A DNA stretch of 64,000 bases, from NCBI GenBank assembly GCA_034401135.1, contig JAWZSP010000008.1, forward strand, positions 1,240,001 through 1,304,000, given 5' to 3'. This stretch comes from Volutella citrinella (Eukaryota > Ascomycota > Sordariomycetes > Hypocreales > Nectriaceae). Under the pieces are notes generated by a model. The model was not told where the DNA came from, ran no database searches, and saw nothing but the letters and a program-made list of their open reading frames with translations. Positions 1-12,173 of this stretch are shown here, in pieces. A program made the translations under genes and the position numbers. Numbering within the stretch: position 1 is the stretch's first letter; each line of letters begins with the position of its first letter.

Positions 1-74
1 CCCCACAGTCGTACCGCCCCTGTGAGTCTGTGACGTTTAATGGCCAGACAATGCAGAGCCAGCAGCCATGAGCA

Positions 75-1979
75 TCACATGTCGAGGACTCCGAGCACTC
101 CTACTGGCAGCAGTCCCAAGAACAATACACCCACCCACGTGACAGGACTCGTCAGGATCGTCTTGACGTTGCTGAAACCGATGGGAGTGTCTGGCACGAA
201 CTTCTGTTTGGGATACCGGAGGATCGCCAGAGCCATCATCACCTGGACACCGATGACCAAGATGCTGCCGAGTACCATTGGCTGCAGGATGCGAGAGCCA
301 AATGACTGGCGCAGCCGATGACAAGTGTGTTCCAAAGCATTGCCCGCTGTCTCGACTTGAAGCGGCTTTCGCGGGGACAAGACCCCCGAGGTGGCAACCG
401 CTGCGGTCATAGTGCCACCCAACAGCAAGAAACCGGTGATTATTTCGGCAGGCGATACCCTCAGTAAGCGAGTGCCGGCGGCGACGTAGCCGAGGATCCC
501 GAGTTCGAAGACGATGGTGGCGGCTGTGAGCATGGCGTGCAGGAACAGGGCGGCCTGTGACTCCTTCAGAGAGTCGCATATCGTCCCGGGAATCCGTAGC
601 AGTTGTACCCCAATGCAGGCTGCCATGGCCAGAGTGCCGGCTGTCTGGGAATCCAGAATCTGGCACCCTAGGAAAATGAGCGACAAAGTGAAGATGGTCA
701 TGTCAGACACAGCTGACTCGAGATGCTCTTCGCCCGTCATAGAACCTTGTCGCGCACGTTTCTGGAGTAGCACAACTCCCTTTTCTTCATGCTCACCAGG
801 GGGAAGACATCTCGATGAAACATCCCGCTGCGACAAGTAATGAGAAATCCGCATCGTTGCCCGGGATAATGGAACGCTTAGTGTCAGTGATGCCAGCGCC
901 GTTCGCTCCTCGATTGAAGTAGTCGAGGAAGCTGCCGAGAACGCAAAGCACCCTGCCATCGACGTCCCAATACATAGGTAAAGCTCCCTCCCCCACGGCT
1001 CTGTGACGTATATCTTGACTGGCAGCACCAGCCTCACGATGATGGCACTCGTGAGACCGATGGAGCCTGCAATCAGCCCATTGAGACCCAGGAGAGTGAT
1101 TTCGCCAGAATTCATCTGCTGAATGTTGAAACTGCCATATAGGCTGGCAAAACACAAGAAGGTTGTCGAGAGCCCAAGCCCGAGGAAGACACGAGACAGG
1201 GGAATTCGGATCCAATTTGCCACGACTAGGCAGAATGGCCGATGAGCTTCGTAGCTCAAGACGCCAGCCCGCTTGAGATTGTTGTAGGCGTGAAGTAGAC
1301 AGGATAGAGCAAAGAAGAGGAAACTGGCGACGGCAACCCACTCGTTGGGTCGGTAGGGCGATATCAATAGGGCCCCAACACATGCCCATGCAGTGCCGGC
1401 CTCGACGAAGACGAGAGCACAGGTAGAAGCCAGGACAATGCTGGGAAATAATGCAGAACCCCGAGGGTGGAGGCCCATCATTTCGAGAACAAGCACAGTC
1501 CCGGGCCCGAGATGGCCAAGCTGAGAAGCATAATACAGATACAAGGCACGCATCTGGTACAGACCGGGCCATCCCACAAAGATGCATAAGACCTCGAGGC
1601 ACATTACATGATGCTGAAGGAAGCCCATCGAGCGCCCTCGCATCAACATCATCTCGGACACCCAGACCGCAGACTGCGACACCACACAGACCTGGCCCGC
1701 CCTTCCCGGCGGCTGGTCATAGCCAAAGGGCGTCATCCACGCTGCCATGGCGCATGAAGGAAAAGACACCAATACGCCAAGCACTACGCGTACGAGCACC
1801 ATAACTAGGGGCAGAAGTTTCTGGCGGCGGCCCTCGTGATTGAGGCGCTGGTGTAGCACCGCTGCGACGAGGCTGAGGGCGTACTCGGCGAGTACAAAGA
1901 CGGGCCAGTACAAGCAGACGGAGGAGACAAGGCCGACAAGGAGCGCCGGGGAAGGCGAAAAAGGTGTCTCTGCATCCAT
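75..1979 (-). CDS. Polytopic membrane protein, possibly TLC-like
   Basis: A single-exon frame of 634 residues, starting at an ATG (1979-1977) and ending in TGA. Hydrophobicity by eye gives about 12-14 membrane segments. They cover most of the protein except a hydrophilic loop at roughly residues 385-430 that contains basic and acidic clusters. A segment near residue 124 has a paired histidine inside a hydrophobic stretch (QHHVMCLEVLC). This recalls the histidine pair of TLC-domain proteins such as ceramide synthase and CLN8 relatives, but the rest of the TLC signature is not clear, so this is only a suggestion. No signal peptide is evident apart from the first membrane segment. It has no close neighbour in the window: 8 kb of gene-free DNA lies upstream. 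Real gene likely, function unknown. Confidence 0.7.
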   Translation of the reverse strand: MDAETPFSPSPALLVGLVSSVCLYWPVFVLAEYALSLVAAVLHQRLNHEGRRQKLLPLVMVLVRVVLGVLVSFPSCAMAAWMTPFGYDQPPGRAGQVCVVSQSAVWVSEMMLMRGRSMGFLQHHVMCLEVLCIFVGWPGLYQMRALYLYYASQLGHLGPGTVLVLEMMGLHPRGSALFPSIVLASTCALVFVEAGTAWACVGALLISPYRPNEWVAVASFLFFALSCLLHAYNNLKRAGVLSYEAHRPFCLVVANWIRIPLSRVFLGLGLSTTFLCFASLYGSFNIQQMNSGEITLLGLNGLIAGSIGLTSAIIVRLVLPVKIYVTEPWGRELYLCIGTSMAGCFAFSAASSTTSIEERTALASLTLSVPLSRATMRISHYLSQRDVSSRCLPPGEHEEKGVVLLQKRARQGSMTGEEHLESAVSDMTIFTLSLIFLGCQILDSQTAGTLAMAACIGVQLLRIPGTICDSLKESQAALFLHAMLTAATIVFELGILGYVAAGTRLLRVSPAEIITGFLLLGGTMTAAVATSGVLSPRKPLQVETAGNALEHTCHRLRQSFGSRILQPMVLGSILVIGVQVMMALAILRYPKQKFVPDTPIGFSNVKTILTSPVTWVGVLFLGLLPVGVLGVLDM

Positions 1980-3637
1980 TTTTGAGCTGTGAGTAAGACT
2001 GCGCGGGAATACTGATGATGTATTTCCTCCCTCTTAGGCTGACAAGTAGGGGAGCCATGGGAATTCGGCATTGGAGCACAAGTGACACCCATGGTTTACA
2101 ATATGGTATGGCTTGGTTATGTGATTTCGAAGCTAAACGCGATGAACAGCTTGCCTCAAGAGGAATCCATGTGTGTTGTTGACTTTGGAGCTGCATAGCT
2201 AGTCGAACACAATCGAACTGGATCACTGCCAACTCCCAATCGTGAAGATGTGCCTTGTATTAGCGTGTTCTTCTCTCACTCCAGAAGAAACTCTCCTTGC
2301 TTGACACTCATCCCGCTTGCCTGAGCGTTCAAAGCAACCTGCATGTGTGTCGCTTTGCTGGGAAGTTGACGTCCTTGGCCAACAATCGGTCCCTCCGCCA
2401 TGCTGATAGGCTGGTGCACAGACGACAGCAACTGGGACGATACGGACTTGCAAAAGAGCATGAACCCTCCGCACAATCCGTGGATTCCTGATACGGATGC
2501 GGTCGTCCTACGCTTCTCCCATCGATCCAGGGGTCAAGGGTCAGTCACCTCTATAGACTGGGGTTTCTTTTGCGTGCAACTCCAACGGTCTCTCATGGCA
2601 ACTGCAGTTCGGATACTCGTGCCGAAGCTCAGGTACTATAGTGTGTCTCTCTTCGGCGGATGGGCAACCAGCCTTGTAGGACTTGGGCGTCGCACTATGA
2701 AGTTGATATCACAGCCACATTAGGCCCTGCGGGATTCAATCCGCTGCTCGAGGTTCATTCAGCATGCTGATTCCGGTCATGTCAATTGGTTCTCAAGCCC
2801 TGGAAGCATGCCTCGCCTACTTCATTCGGAAGCCAATGCCTAGGAGTCGTGGTTCCCAACCCGGCTTAAAGTAGAGCTGGTAAGCCACTATGGCAAAAGA
2901 GGCAGCTCAGCGGCCAATGAAGTCGATTTCTCGTTCCCTTAGGACCGGGATTTGTGATAACAGCAACGACTCGGGCTTGTCGTTTCAGCTTTGCAAGCTG
3001 TTCGGATAACCACCTGTGCTATGGCAGCCATGGCAGGGTTTCTTTCGTTTTGTGTCAAAGGTTCCAGCCTGCCGGAGAAGGAATTATCCCCCCTGGTCAC
3101 CGTTAGGCACGGCTCCGGTCAAAAGTAACGGGGCGGGTGTCACATTGACGTCCCGCTACGGGTGAACAGACCGACCCTCCATCAATTGAGTTGGCTGGCC
3201 GATTGCGAGGCTCAAGGATATCATTCCTGGCCAGGGCGTCTGGTTGGAGCCGGTTGTACTCGATCCTGGCACTGCGCTGCGACGTTACGAGCCGCCCTCG
3301 AAAGCCTTGGGTAGCGAAGTTCGCGTCCAGCCGGCTGGGTTGGATGGATACCTCGCCAACCGAAATGTGGGAAATGATGAGTGGTTTCCCATGTAGCACC
3401 AGGTGTGCCGGGGCCATCGGAGGCAGCGACAAGAGGGATATTAGGATTAGTGGATTCAAATTCTCTGTAATGTCCCCCAGTATCCATAGACAAGATTTGA
3501 GAGAAGCAAATAGCTGCCGAAACGATCGCGTGGCTAGTAGAGATGATCAATCAACTAGGCTTGCTGCCCAACGGGTTCATGCCAACTTCCTAAATCACAG
3601 TTGCTCCGCTGGTGTGACAACAAAAGGAAATACCGGG

Positions 3638-3658
3638 AAAAAAAAAAAAAAAAAAAAA
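3638..3658 (+). repeat. Poly(A) run of 21
   Basis: Uninterrupted run of 21 A on the plus strand in a GC-rich neighbourhood. I see no target-site duplication or coding relic next to it that would mark it as a retroposon tail. Confidence 0.95.
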
Positions 3659-6600
3659 GGCATCGTGATAGTTGCTAGCGGGTTAATCCGTTGGCTGAAC
3701 CTCACGGCTGGGTCTTTGGAACGACCCTGGCGCTGGTTCCATCCTCACGGTACTTTTTGCAGTTTGACGGAAGCAGGCATATACGAAAGCCAATCAGGGA
3801 GATGTCCCGTCCTTTGGATAAGCTCGCCATCTGTTCCAGGCAGCATACTCGTGAGGGTCCCCTGGACAGCGGGTCAGCGGTTCTCCGGGTTGGATTCCGC
3901 CCATCCTAGGTCGGCAGGGGCGTGTTGGGCTCCGACGCTGCGCGCAGATAGCGCGCCAAAGTCTCGGGGGCGCCAGCGAGGTCTGTCCCAGCTAATTAGC
4001 AGGGCTAACAGCCTGCAAGGGATATAACACGAGCCCGGCTGAGATGACAGTTCCAGCAGGTCGGAACTGACAGGGAGCGCTGCTAGCACCACGACCTGGT
4101 TGTGTCAAGCGACTCATGGTCGATAAAATCATTTTTTCCCATTTTCCAATTAGACTGGGGGGGGCTGGATTTAATTCAAGCTGGCGGAACGGTAGCTTGA
4201 AGAGAGCAAAACGGTACAGATAAAAGATGTGCAACTGTAGCGCTTCTGCAGAGGACTTGGTTGGAATTTCGCCAAAGCCAATAATGGCGAAGTCACCCTC
4301 TTCTGGGCTACACAAAGGCGAGACTTCTTGTTATGAAAGTCATCAATCATATCAGACCGTCTCAGAAACGAAACTACTCACCAACGACGACATTGTGCGA
4401 GAATTAGGAATCTGATTGAGTTGAATGCTGTTGGTCAGGCCACACTCCTTCCGCAAACGGCCACCGTCTTGGAGTCAACCAGGAGGTGGAAATAAATAAT
4501 AGAAATCGATAAATTGGCTAGATAAATCCAGGTGACGGGACCCCTGAGCAAGCCGACCGACAAGCCGGATCGCGGGCAATTTCCTACAGCTTCTAGAAAA
4601 CCCCCACTCACGCGACAGGGGCAGGCCTGCTCCGGAAGGACACCCGTTGACAGGGGTGTCTCGAAGCCCTGTTCTTGAGGGCAGCGTGACTGGAGAAATT
4701 GCGAAATAGTCAGGGAGCCCATCGTTTGGGGGTGGCTCCAGCGTGCACATAGGCGGCGCTGGGGGATGCCAGGGTGGTGAGGGGCACGGAACTGAGATGG
4801 ATGAATCGCGGCTGGTGTCTGGGTCTCCGGGTTGGCCTGGGGGATCATCGCCTGGGGCACGTGTCGGTATCTGTGGCCGCTACGGTCATTGTGGCAGTTG
4901 GAGGCTGAGAATGGCGACCGAGCCAAGGGCCCTTGTGCTGTGACTTGTTGACACTGGCGGGTTTTGCGATAGCGCTACAGGTCACACTTGCTTGGCTGGC
5001 ACAAGTCGGCGTGCACAGATAGATGGGATGGAGTGAAGGACCTGGTGGTGGGCTCTGCACCTGACTCAAAGACGGCGAAAGCGAAGCCAATGCTGATGGA
5101 CACAGACAGGTCTGACCGCGCCAGCGTCGTGGTTCTGCAGCTAGAAAGGCAGGCTCAAGGGGTTTCTCGCCAAAGTGCTTCGAGGGGGGGCATCCTGGGG
5201 GCTGGAAGATATCATGAAGTCCCAGATGACTGGAAGGATATGGCCTGCTGGTGGGGATGTGGGACTGATAGCAGTGTGTGTCTGAGGGCGGGAGTTGGGA
5301 CTACCAAGTACCTGCTGGCTTGGTATGGCCATGGGCGAAGGCCTTGTACCGCGCGGCAAGCGCGAGACGAAAGAAGCAACAATTCAGGCCAAGAGCCACA
5401 GCAAGGCAAAACTCAATGCAAGAAAGGGAAGGCAGCAACTGGAAGTAAGAGTGTCGGTCAGTGTCAAGGCAGGGGCGTCCCATCCTTGGCCCCCGCAGAG
5501 GCTCCAGGTGACAAACACACCGAGAAGGGCCGCTGTGGACTGCTGCAACCACTTCAGAGCCCCGAGCAGCCCCCGTGCGTGCCAAATATCCAAATGCCCA
5601 TGTCCTCTCGCCTGGGGAAGAAGGATGACTGATGCAAAGTCCGGCCCATACTGGACAAACAATTACCAAACACCACAGAGACACTCACCTCACTCCCCCT
5701 TGCGTTGCATGTACTGTGAGCATGTTGGTTAGGCCTGAGCTCTAACCCACAGGCCACCCATCAATGCGCGATGCCAGCAACCAAGCACCTAATTTAGCCA
5801 GCGTTGCACATCGCTATGTGTTGGTGGGCTCGCCGTCCCAGCCCAGCCACGCGAGAACAGGGGCCGTCCCGTGACGGTCCGTGGCGCGCGGCCGCCCACA
5901 AGCCCTGTCGATGACCAAGGGCGCCCCGGGGCACTTGTGGCGCCCCAAGTCTCGCGCTGTGTGAGTGTGAGGAGCAAGCCTCCGTTGTTTCTGGTTTTTG
6001 GCTTTAGCTTCTCGTCCTGCCGCATAATGGCGGACAGCGCATGACTCTCGCCCATGTCTCTCCAAAAATGGAAAGCGAAAAGGTCTCGAGCCACATCTCA
6101 GGCATGAGTCAACCGGACCGACCGACGCAACGTGGGAAAGGCATGCAAAGGGGAAATGAAGAATACGGTGATACGGCTTCAGAGGATGGCCCTGACAGCC
6201 CAGCGCCCGATGGTGGTGAAGTCCCCCCAATCGCCACTGACAGCAGGAGCCCTGTGGTTGATACTCACTCCTCCCCCCACGCCGCTGAGAACGTGACTGT
6301 TCAGAGTAATTATTAGTAATCCTTACGGGGGCGACGAATTGGCTCTGTTGACGCAGAGCTCGCCCAGAACACGTACGACAATGACCATCCCTCGGTCCCA
6401 TCACGTACGACTCGACGAGCTGAGGTGGTCACGAGCTCTGCCGGCATCTTCGCATATCTCTGGACCCCGCCAGCCATCGCCATCGCCCCAATGTGGCATC
6501 ATGGCTAGCGGGGCGATGCTACCTTCTCCTCACTCCCTTTTTGCCACCAGACTGACATTGCTTGCTTCCTCCTCACTGATCGGACGGTTACAGAAATGCC

Positions 6601-8055
6601 CTCACGAGTCACAACGCGTCGCCCTAGGCCCTGCAGCAGCCCTGCGACACTGTCCCTCAGGAGTCCAGGGTCTGCCTGGGTGTGCAGTGCAAGTGTTCGC
6701 CGGCGTATTTGTGGGGTAGAGGCGCCAAGGTGGCGGCAAGATCCTTCATTGGTAACCGTTTTCTGTCTTTGTTCCACCCCCATGCCATGCCATCCTTCGC
6801 CGCCTCCCAACGTGAACACATGGTTGGCATTTTATTTTTTTTATTTTTTTTCTGATGGAATAAACAATTTAATTAATTAAGGGCCGTTGACTCAACGCCC
6901 CCACAGCCTGTTGAAACGATGGGGCGTCGTGTTGATGCTAACGATCCCTGGGCGTCTAGATTCAACCTCTCAAAGGTTCAAGGTGTTCACATATCCCTTA
7001 ACGACGCTGGATTCTCGCTGGATGGCTTGAACTGTATGAGTAGAGTTGTTATGCCTAAGCTATTATTATTTTGCTCTAACTTATTGTCTGCCATGGCTCC
7101 TAGAAAGAAGCCAGGAAGAGACAATGCCAAACGCTGTCGAGAGTGCTTTCGCCGTTGATGCCAGGCCCACCTGGTCTTACTGCTGCCTGCACGCAACGTC
7201 GCCTCGCTCGCTCTAGGTCCCTGTGACATGACAGGTTTACATGCGGAGAACGGCCATGATCGGATCCGACTTTTCCCCCTGCAGAAGCGCCGCCGTTGGG
7301 GGGATTATGTGCCTCAGAACCCATAGCCGATTTCACCACGGCCTTAACACATGCTCGCTGGTCCGAACTCCCGCCGCCATTCCCCCGACGAGCCAGGGAT
7401 TGCCCTTGGTAGGGCACGGCTTGATTGCTTCACGAAGAAGCAGGGTTCTGCCATCCTCATCGCGGGACTGCGCACGCGGACGTCGAAGCGGCCATGACGT
7501 TTGACTGGCGTGACCGATCGGGACGACGCAATTTGCAACTGGGCTGGAAACCGAGGCCAGCAGCTGTGGGACACTGGGGCGCTTTTCAGGCTGACCGGTG
7601 AGGGGACGGATGACGGACGGAACATGACAAGGGACACGGTGAGAGGGGGGGGATGGAGCCGATGCCCTGTTGCGGTAACGTGGACGTCGCGGATCGCTAT
7701 CCGAACCGTACCGATGGGCCGCATGTGGAAGGCAGAGAGTCCTGGAGTGGGTGCATTCCCGACTTGGTACGGAGTAGATAGATGTGGGAGAGCGATAGCG
7801 ATCGCCTGTCCGCGATCCAGAAGCGAGGAGGCCACGCCTTTGCCCTGCGCTGCGCAACGCTGGCAATGCTTGCTTGCTCTTTCGCAATACCGACGGACGG
7901 ACCCTATCAGTCCGCACCACCATGGCGGGATTCCCGCCCAGCCGAGACCCGGCTTCGGTCTTGTTCATGGCGCGATTCTATGGCACATGTACGGATAGAC
8001 AGCCTCTCGGTCGCATACGCACCCTCACACGCGCAAAAAAACATGCATGGGGCGT

Positions 8056-8076
8056 GATGGGATGGGATGGGATGGG
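8056..8076 (+). repeat. GATGG tandem repeat with G-quadruplex pattern
   Basis: Four copies of the 5-nt unit GATGG plus one G. Read from 8059 to 8076 it is four GGG tracts separated by two-base AT loops, which is the textbook intramolecular G-quadruplex pattern. Confidence 0.9.
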
Positions 8077-8383
8077 TGCGGGCCACGGAATCCAGGCGCG
8101 AAACGGAGCGCGCGGCCCCAGTTCCCGTTGGCCAAGCAGACGAAGAAGCAACGTGTGGACAGGTCATCTGGTTCCGTCCAGCTGCTTGCTCCTAAAATGA
8201 TGGGAATGTAGGGATGCACAAAAACCCGGCAGCTGGGCTTCGTCGTCCGCACTTCGGCTGCTCCAAAAAGCAATCAACACAAGGGTCAGGACGCGGCGCG
8301 GCGACACCATCCGCCTGCTCAAGGACACACGGAGAGAGGATCTGTGTGAGACACTGCCGGCTGGAGTGCATCTGTCACAGCAT

Positions 8384-8406
8384 GGGGTTGGGGGGGGGGG
8401 AGGGGG
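8384..8406 (+). repeat. G-rich tract, potential G-quadruplex
   Basis: GGGG, two T, a run of 11 G, one A, then GGGGG. About 310 nt downstream of the GATGG repeat and 80 nt upstream of the GT microsatellite, on the same strand. Confidence 0.85.
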
Positions 8407-8487
8407 TTCGCAGCACCACCAACACAGGGAGCCGTCCCGCCTTGCCCCGTCCTTCCCTCCTGCCCCATTCCGCGCGCCCGTGGGGGG

Positions 8488-8529
8488 CGTGTGTGCGTGC
8501 GTGCGTGTGTGTGTGTGTGTGTGTGTGTG
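8488..8529 (+). repeat. GT/GC microsatellite
   Basis: Alternating purine-pyrimidine tract: an interrupted GTGC part followed by a pure GT run from 8505 to 8529 (25 nt). Such tracts can adopt Z-DNA and are usually length-variable between isolates. Confidence 0.95.
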
Positions 8530-10118
8530 CTCCAGTACTGATTCTGTTTGTGAAGGCGTGATTGTGACGAGCGTGGGATGGAGTGGGCGCCCCCAGACTT
8601 CTCTCTCGCCCTTGTCCATGCGCGGGATGAAGGCGAAACGCAGGGCTGTGCCAGCACACGTGAACCCATGCTGAAGCGGTTTGCGAGATCCTCCTCGCCA
8701 CCTCCTCGTTTGAAGGAGTTGGAGAGAGGCTAGTTAATGAGATTGCTTCTTCGACAACCAGCCAGTCAGTCAGAGCAACTGGCAACTCCGCCCTTGAGTC
8801 GAAACTTCCCCCGCGCGCCCGAGCGCCAGTAGCGACAGGCCAAGATGGCACGCCCTCTGTCGGCAGCGCCCAATGAATCCCGTCCTGAGGGAAACCTGCT
8901 GAGACCCCTATTTCAATTATAGTGGCCGCATGGACAAGACGGCCAGGGTTGGTTTTGGGTGATGGTTTGCCTCCAGTCTGCCAACGTGCAGTCGCTTTGG
9001 CTCGTTCCCCACACGATAGTCGAGTTCCAACAATCTACATAGTATTGCATGGTAACGCAGAGCCAGTACTACACTACATATACCTAGTAGGTAGGTGTTC
9101 TCGTTCTCGAAACGCGCCATCATCCGGGTCTCGCCGGTAAGTAGAGAGCCAGTGTTGCTGTTCCTCTGTATCACTGGCGCACTCACTCAACCTCGTCGAG
9201 CCTTAGTGAAATGGTACGAAGTCCTAGGTTGCTCCCTCTAGAGACCGTGTCTCGGACACAACAGACAGTCTTGAGCAGTAGGATGCTTTTCCGCCAATGC
9301 CTGCCTAGTGGTAACTCCGTGGATGGGCGGATGCCTTATGCTACGACTCTTTGTCTCGACGTGGCTAGGCAAGTGACCAAACACCGCCTGACTTTCCCCC
9401 CTGTCAAGGCTGAGTTGATTGCTTGGTCCCCAGAGGTTCTACGTATAAAACGGAGTGTTATTGTCTTCTCGACATGAGTGTTACCAATGAGTGTTGCTAG
9501 ATAGCATGGTGTCTTGTTAGTGGAATTGCATAGGATTGACACTGGGACGTAAGCGCTCCTACCATGCACACGCCGCCAGGACTCCCAAACCTAGATCATC
9601 CGCCCGTCCTCCCCCAAAAATGCCCCAAAAATAGTGTATCTGCGACAGCGCGTGACCGCTTGTCCGGTGCCCTTCTTCGTTCCTTCAAACAAGCCCCCTC
9701 TCAGCCATTGCGTTCCCTCTGTTGGCCCATCCGCGCCTGCGCCCGTGGGCTGAGCAAACACCTTCCGCCGTCAACTGTCGGCGGATTGGGCTCCGGGTTA
9801 GTCGCACGACGAATCGCAGCGCGTGACCGAGTGTATTAATAGCCCACCGAAACACGAGCCGCCACGGGGTTGCAGTGGCGGGTGCGGCAACAGCCGCCGA
9901 CGGCGCGACCTTGTGATGTGATGTGATGGGGGTGTGCCGATGCTCCTGATTGGGGGCCTCAAGCACGCAGCATCTCGCCTGTTGGGCAGCTCGGCGGCTC
10001 GACACGCGATGGCGACGATGTAGCAGAATGCTCGTCACAAGTACTCATTGCAAATCCTAAAGTACCGAGTCTACGGAGCAGTTCCTTTGTGAATGGTTCG
10101 CGCTGCTGTTGTGCTTGA

Positions 10119-12173
10119 TCAGTCCTTCTTTGCAGCCTGGGCGTTTGTGCCACCAATCCTCTTGTGCTTCCTCGGGTCCTTGCGACTCATGGTCCTCTGA
10201 TCCCGTGTGCCCTTTCCGCCCTCCCAGAAACCCCTTCCCTTCTTCCCAATGACGCTGCGTCCGCAAAAGAGACAGGCCTCGACGGCGTAGTTCTGCTCCC
10301 GGCTGCACCAGCCACAGATCATGCGGTTCGCCCACTCGTTGATGTGATCCTCGGCGCTGTCGTGGCACTTGTCGCAAGGGTGTACGCGGCTGCAACAGGA
10401 GAAGCGGAACCAGCGGAACGACTTACGGTAATGCTCGCAGGTGCCCCTGTTTGGGAGGGCGTCGCCGGCATGCAGTCCCAGCCTCTCCTGCTTGCGGCGT
10501 GGGCCGGCAGAAGGCGGTAGAATAGAGCCAGGCGTAATGAATAAGAACTTGACCTCGGGGATCTTGAAGGTGAACTTGCTGTGACAGTCGCGACAGACGT
10601 TGGTCATGGCATCTCCTCGAACAGAGACAAGTCCGGGGCTGGGCGTAGAGCATCTCGAGCAGGTCGGAACAAACGTGCTGGGAAGCATATCCGCCACCCG
10701 ACACCCGGACAGGTCCAGGAAGCCGGCTCTCGTGGAGTTCTCATGCACCAGCTGGGCGCGAAACTTGATGGCGAACGGCGTTGCGCACTTTTTGCAGCTT
10801 GTCGTCTTCTCCACGTCGGGTTTCAGCGCCGTGATGTCGTTGGAAGTTCGGCATCGTTCGCACTTGACCGTGATGCTGAGGAGAGAAACTTGGAAAATCT
10901 CAATGCCATGTAGTTCGATCGAAGGGAAGGAAATCATAGTTCCCTTCTCAGCCGTCTCCCCTGGTAGCGAAGGCCCTGCTTCTTCATCAGAGCTCAAGGC
11001 AGCTCCGCCGCCTCCTTCATCCGAATCTGAGCTTTCCTCCGAGTCGTCACCGTGAGCCATGCTCCATTCTGGAGGCCGGGGTATGACTTTCACATGAAGC
11101 TTCTCTTCAGAGGTTTGGGGAATTTCAGTTTCAGCGTTCCCTCCAGTTGCAGGACCAGGGGCCGTATGGGCCTCGTCAACCTTGGGAGCCCTGGCCTGTG
11201 TTTGCTTTGCCAACCGGTGAATGTTTTGAGCGAGGTAGTTCAGATGGCTCATGAGCGTCATTTGCTGTTGCTCCCTCGCCTTCTCCGTGAACAAGTCTTC
11301 AAGAGGCTCCGCATCCTTTGGCTCAACCTCGTTTAGCTGAACCCGAAGATCTTGCAGAGGGTAGATCAATGGGATGATCAAATGAAGGCTCTTGACGGCC
11401 TGCAGCCCTGGGGGTAGTTCCGACCTCCTTTTCGGCTCAAGAGGAAGCGTGTAAACAATGCCATCCGGCGACCGGTGGTACATTGGCATTCTTCCCATCC
11501 GAGCCTCGAGTTGGCGCACCTCAGCCGCACGTCGTGCCTTGGCCTCGGCAATTTGTTCCTTCGAATACGAAGGCTCCGGGACATAAGGCATAGGAGCCGA
11601 AACTGGTGGTTTGGTAGATTTGAACGACTCGAATTCTTTAGGGCCAGTCTCCTGTGGCCGCGCCTTCTGCGCATCCAGATGCCGGGTGTCCTTGAACATG
11701 ACGAGCTTGATCGTCTCCGCCTTCTGCTCCGACAAGAAGTTTTCCAAATTCTTGTCGAGTTCCCTGGTGAGAGCCAGCAAAGAGATGCTTGGCTTCTCCT
11801 CCACCAGCCTGTCCCATCCTCTCTCGATGTTGACGCTGAAACCCCGGGGGATGTCCTGGTTCTTCACATGCAGCACCGGCCTTTCCTCCGGATACGCTTG
11901 GGGAACCTGGATATCGCAGTCCAGATGAGCCAGTTCAAACGGAAAGTCTGGGTCCGAGGGCGTCAGCTTGAAGCGCATAGACGTCGCACCGCCAGCAAGG
12001 GTAGCTTCCTTGGGCGAGTATCGTCGTCTCAGCTGCTCCAGCTGATACCGTCGGGGATCCTGAGCCTGGGAATCAGGCACAGGTTTTGGCACAATGCGTG
12101 ACGAGGATGGCTCTGCCACGGCCTGTTTACGGGTATGCGGCGAGCCATCCGGCTGTAAGGGAAGTGAGATCAT
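10119..12173 (-). CDS. CHY zinc-finger protein with RWD-like N-terminal region
   Basis: One exon of 684 residues from the first ATG in frame (12173). The frame extends 25 codons further up to a TTG but has no ATG there; an upstream exon is possible. The N-terminal third (residues about 35-170) has a beta/alpha pattern with a proline-rich FPFELAHLDCDIQVPQAYP-type stretch that looks RWD-like. A low-complexity acidic Ser/Asp/Glu linker precedes the C-terminal half. That half holds several Cys-X2-Cys pairs (CERC/CKKC, CSRC/CRDC) and then the CHY-type zinc finger beginning CEHY, with CDKCHD, CGWCSREQ and CLFCG. A basic tail with lysine and arginine clusters ends the protein. CHY fingers occur in yeast Hot13 and in RING ubiquitin ligases; no RING is seen here. 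Function beyond zinc binding is inference. Confidence 0.85.
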   Translation of the reverse strand: MISLPLQPDGSPHTRKQAVAEPSSSRIVPKPVPDSQAQDPRRYQLEQLRRRYSPKEATLAGGATSMRFKLTPSDPDFPFELAHLDCDIQVPQAYPEERPVLHVKNQDIPRGFSVNIERGWDRLVEEKPSISLLALTRELDKNLENFLSEQKAETIKLVMFKDTRHLDAQKARPQETGPKEFESFKSTKPPVSAPMPYVPEPSYSKEQIAEAKARRAAEVRQLEARMGRMPMYHRSPDGIVYTLPLEPKRRSELPPGLQAVKSLHLIIPLIYPLQDLRVQLNEVEPKDAEPLEDLFTEKAREQQQMTLMSHLNYLAQNIHRLAKQTQARAPKVDEAHTAPGPATGGNAETEIPQTSEEKLHVKVIPRPPEWSMAHGDDSEESSDSDEGGGGAALSSDEEAGPSLPGETAEKGTMISFPSIELHGIEIFQVSLLSITVKCERCRTSNDITALKPDVEKTTSCKKCATPFAIKFRAQLVHENSTRAGFLDLSGCRVADMLPSTFVPTCSRCSTPSPGLVSVRGDAMTNVCRDCHSKFTFKIPEVKFLFITPGSILPPSAGPRRKQERLGLHAGDALPNRGTCEHYRKSFRWFRFSCCSRVHPCDKCHDSAEDHINEWANRMICGWCSREQNYAVEACLFCGRSVIGKKGRGFWEGGKGTRDQRTMSRKDPRKHKRIGGTNAQAAKKD

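Larger units (their letters stand above)
1980..10118. other. 8.1 kb gene-free region
   Basis: No frame here combines length, family resemblance and sensible splice signals. The longest frames (3191-4027 and 4988-5632, both +) have compositions typical of random GC-rich DNA and no recognisable domain. The stretch contains a 21-A run, a T-rich block near 6830-6880 next to an ATTAATTAA-type AT island, a GATGG tandem repeat, G-runs and a GT microsatellite; the clearer ones are listed separately. It separates the divergently oriented ends of two minus-strand genes, so its left part is the promoter side of the membrane-protein gene. It could hold untranslated leaders, non-coding transcripts or eroded repeats, none of which I can demonstrate. 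Confidence 0.6.

Noticed and set aside
3638..3658. Poly(A) run as the tail of a retroposed element
   Set aside because: No coding relic upstream and no flanking duplication.
3191..4027. 278-codon plus-strand frame in gene-free DNA
   Set aside because: Reads through the 21-A run as polylysine and has no domain or conserved pattern.
4988..5632. 214-codon plus-strand frame
   Set aside because: Random-looking Gln/Gly/Lys composition, no motif; the overlapping opposite-strand frames are just as long-lived.
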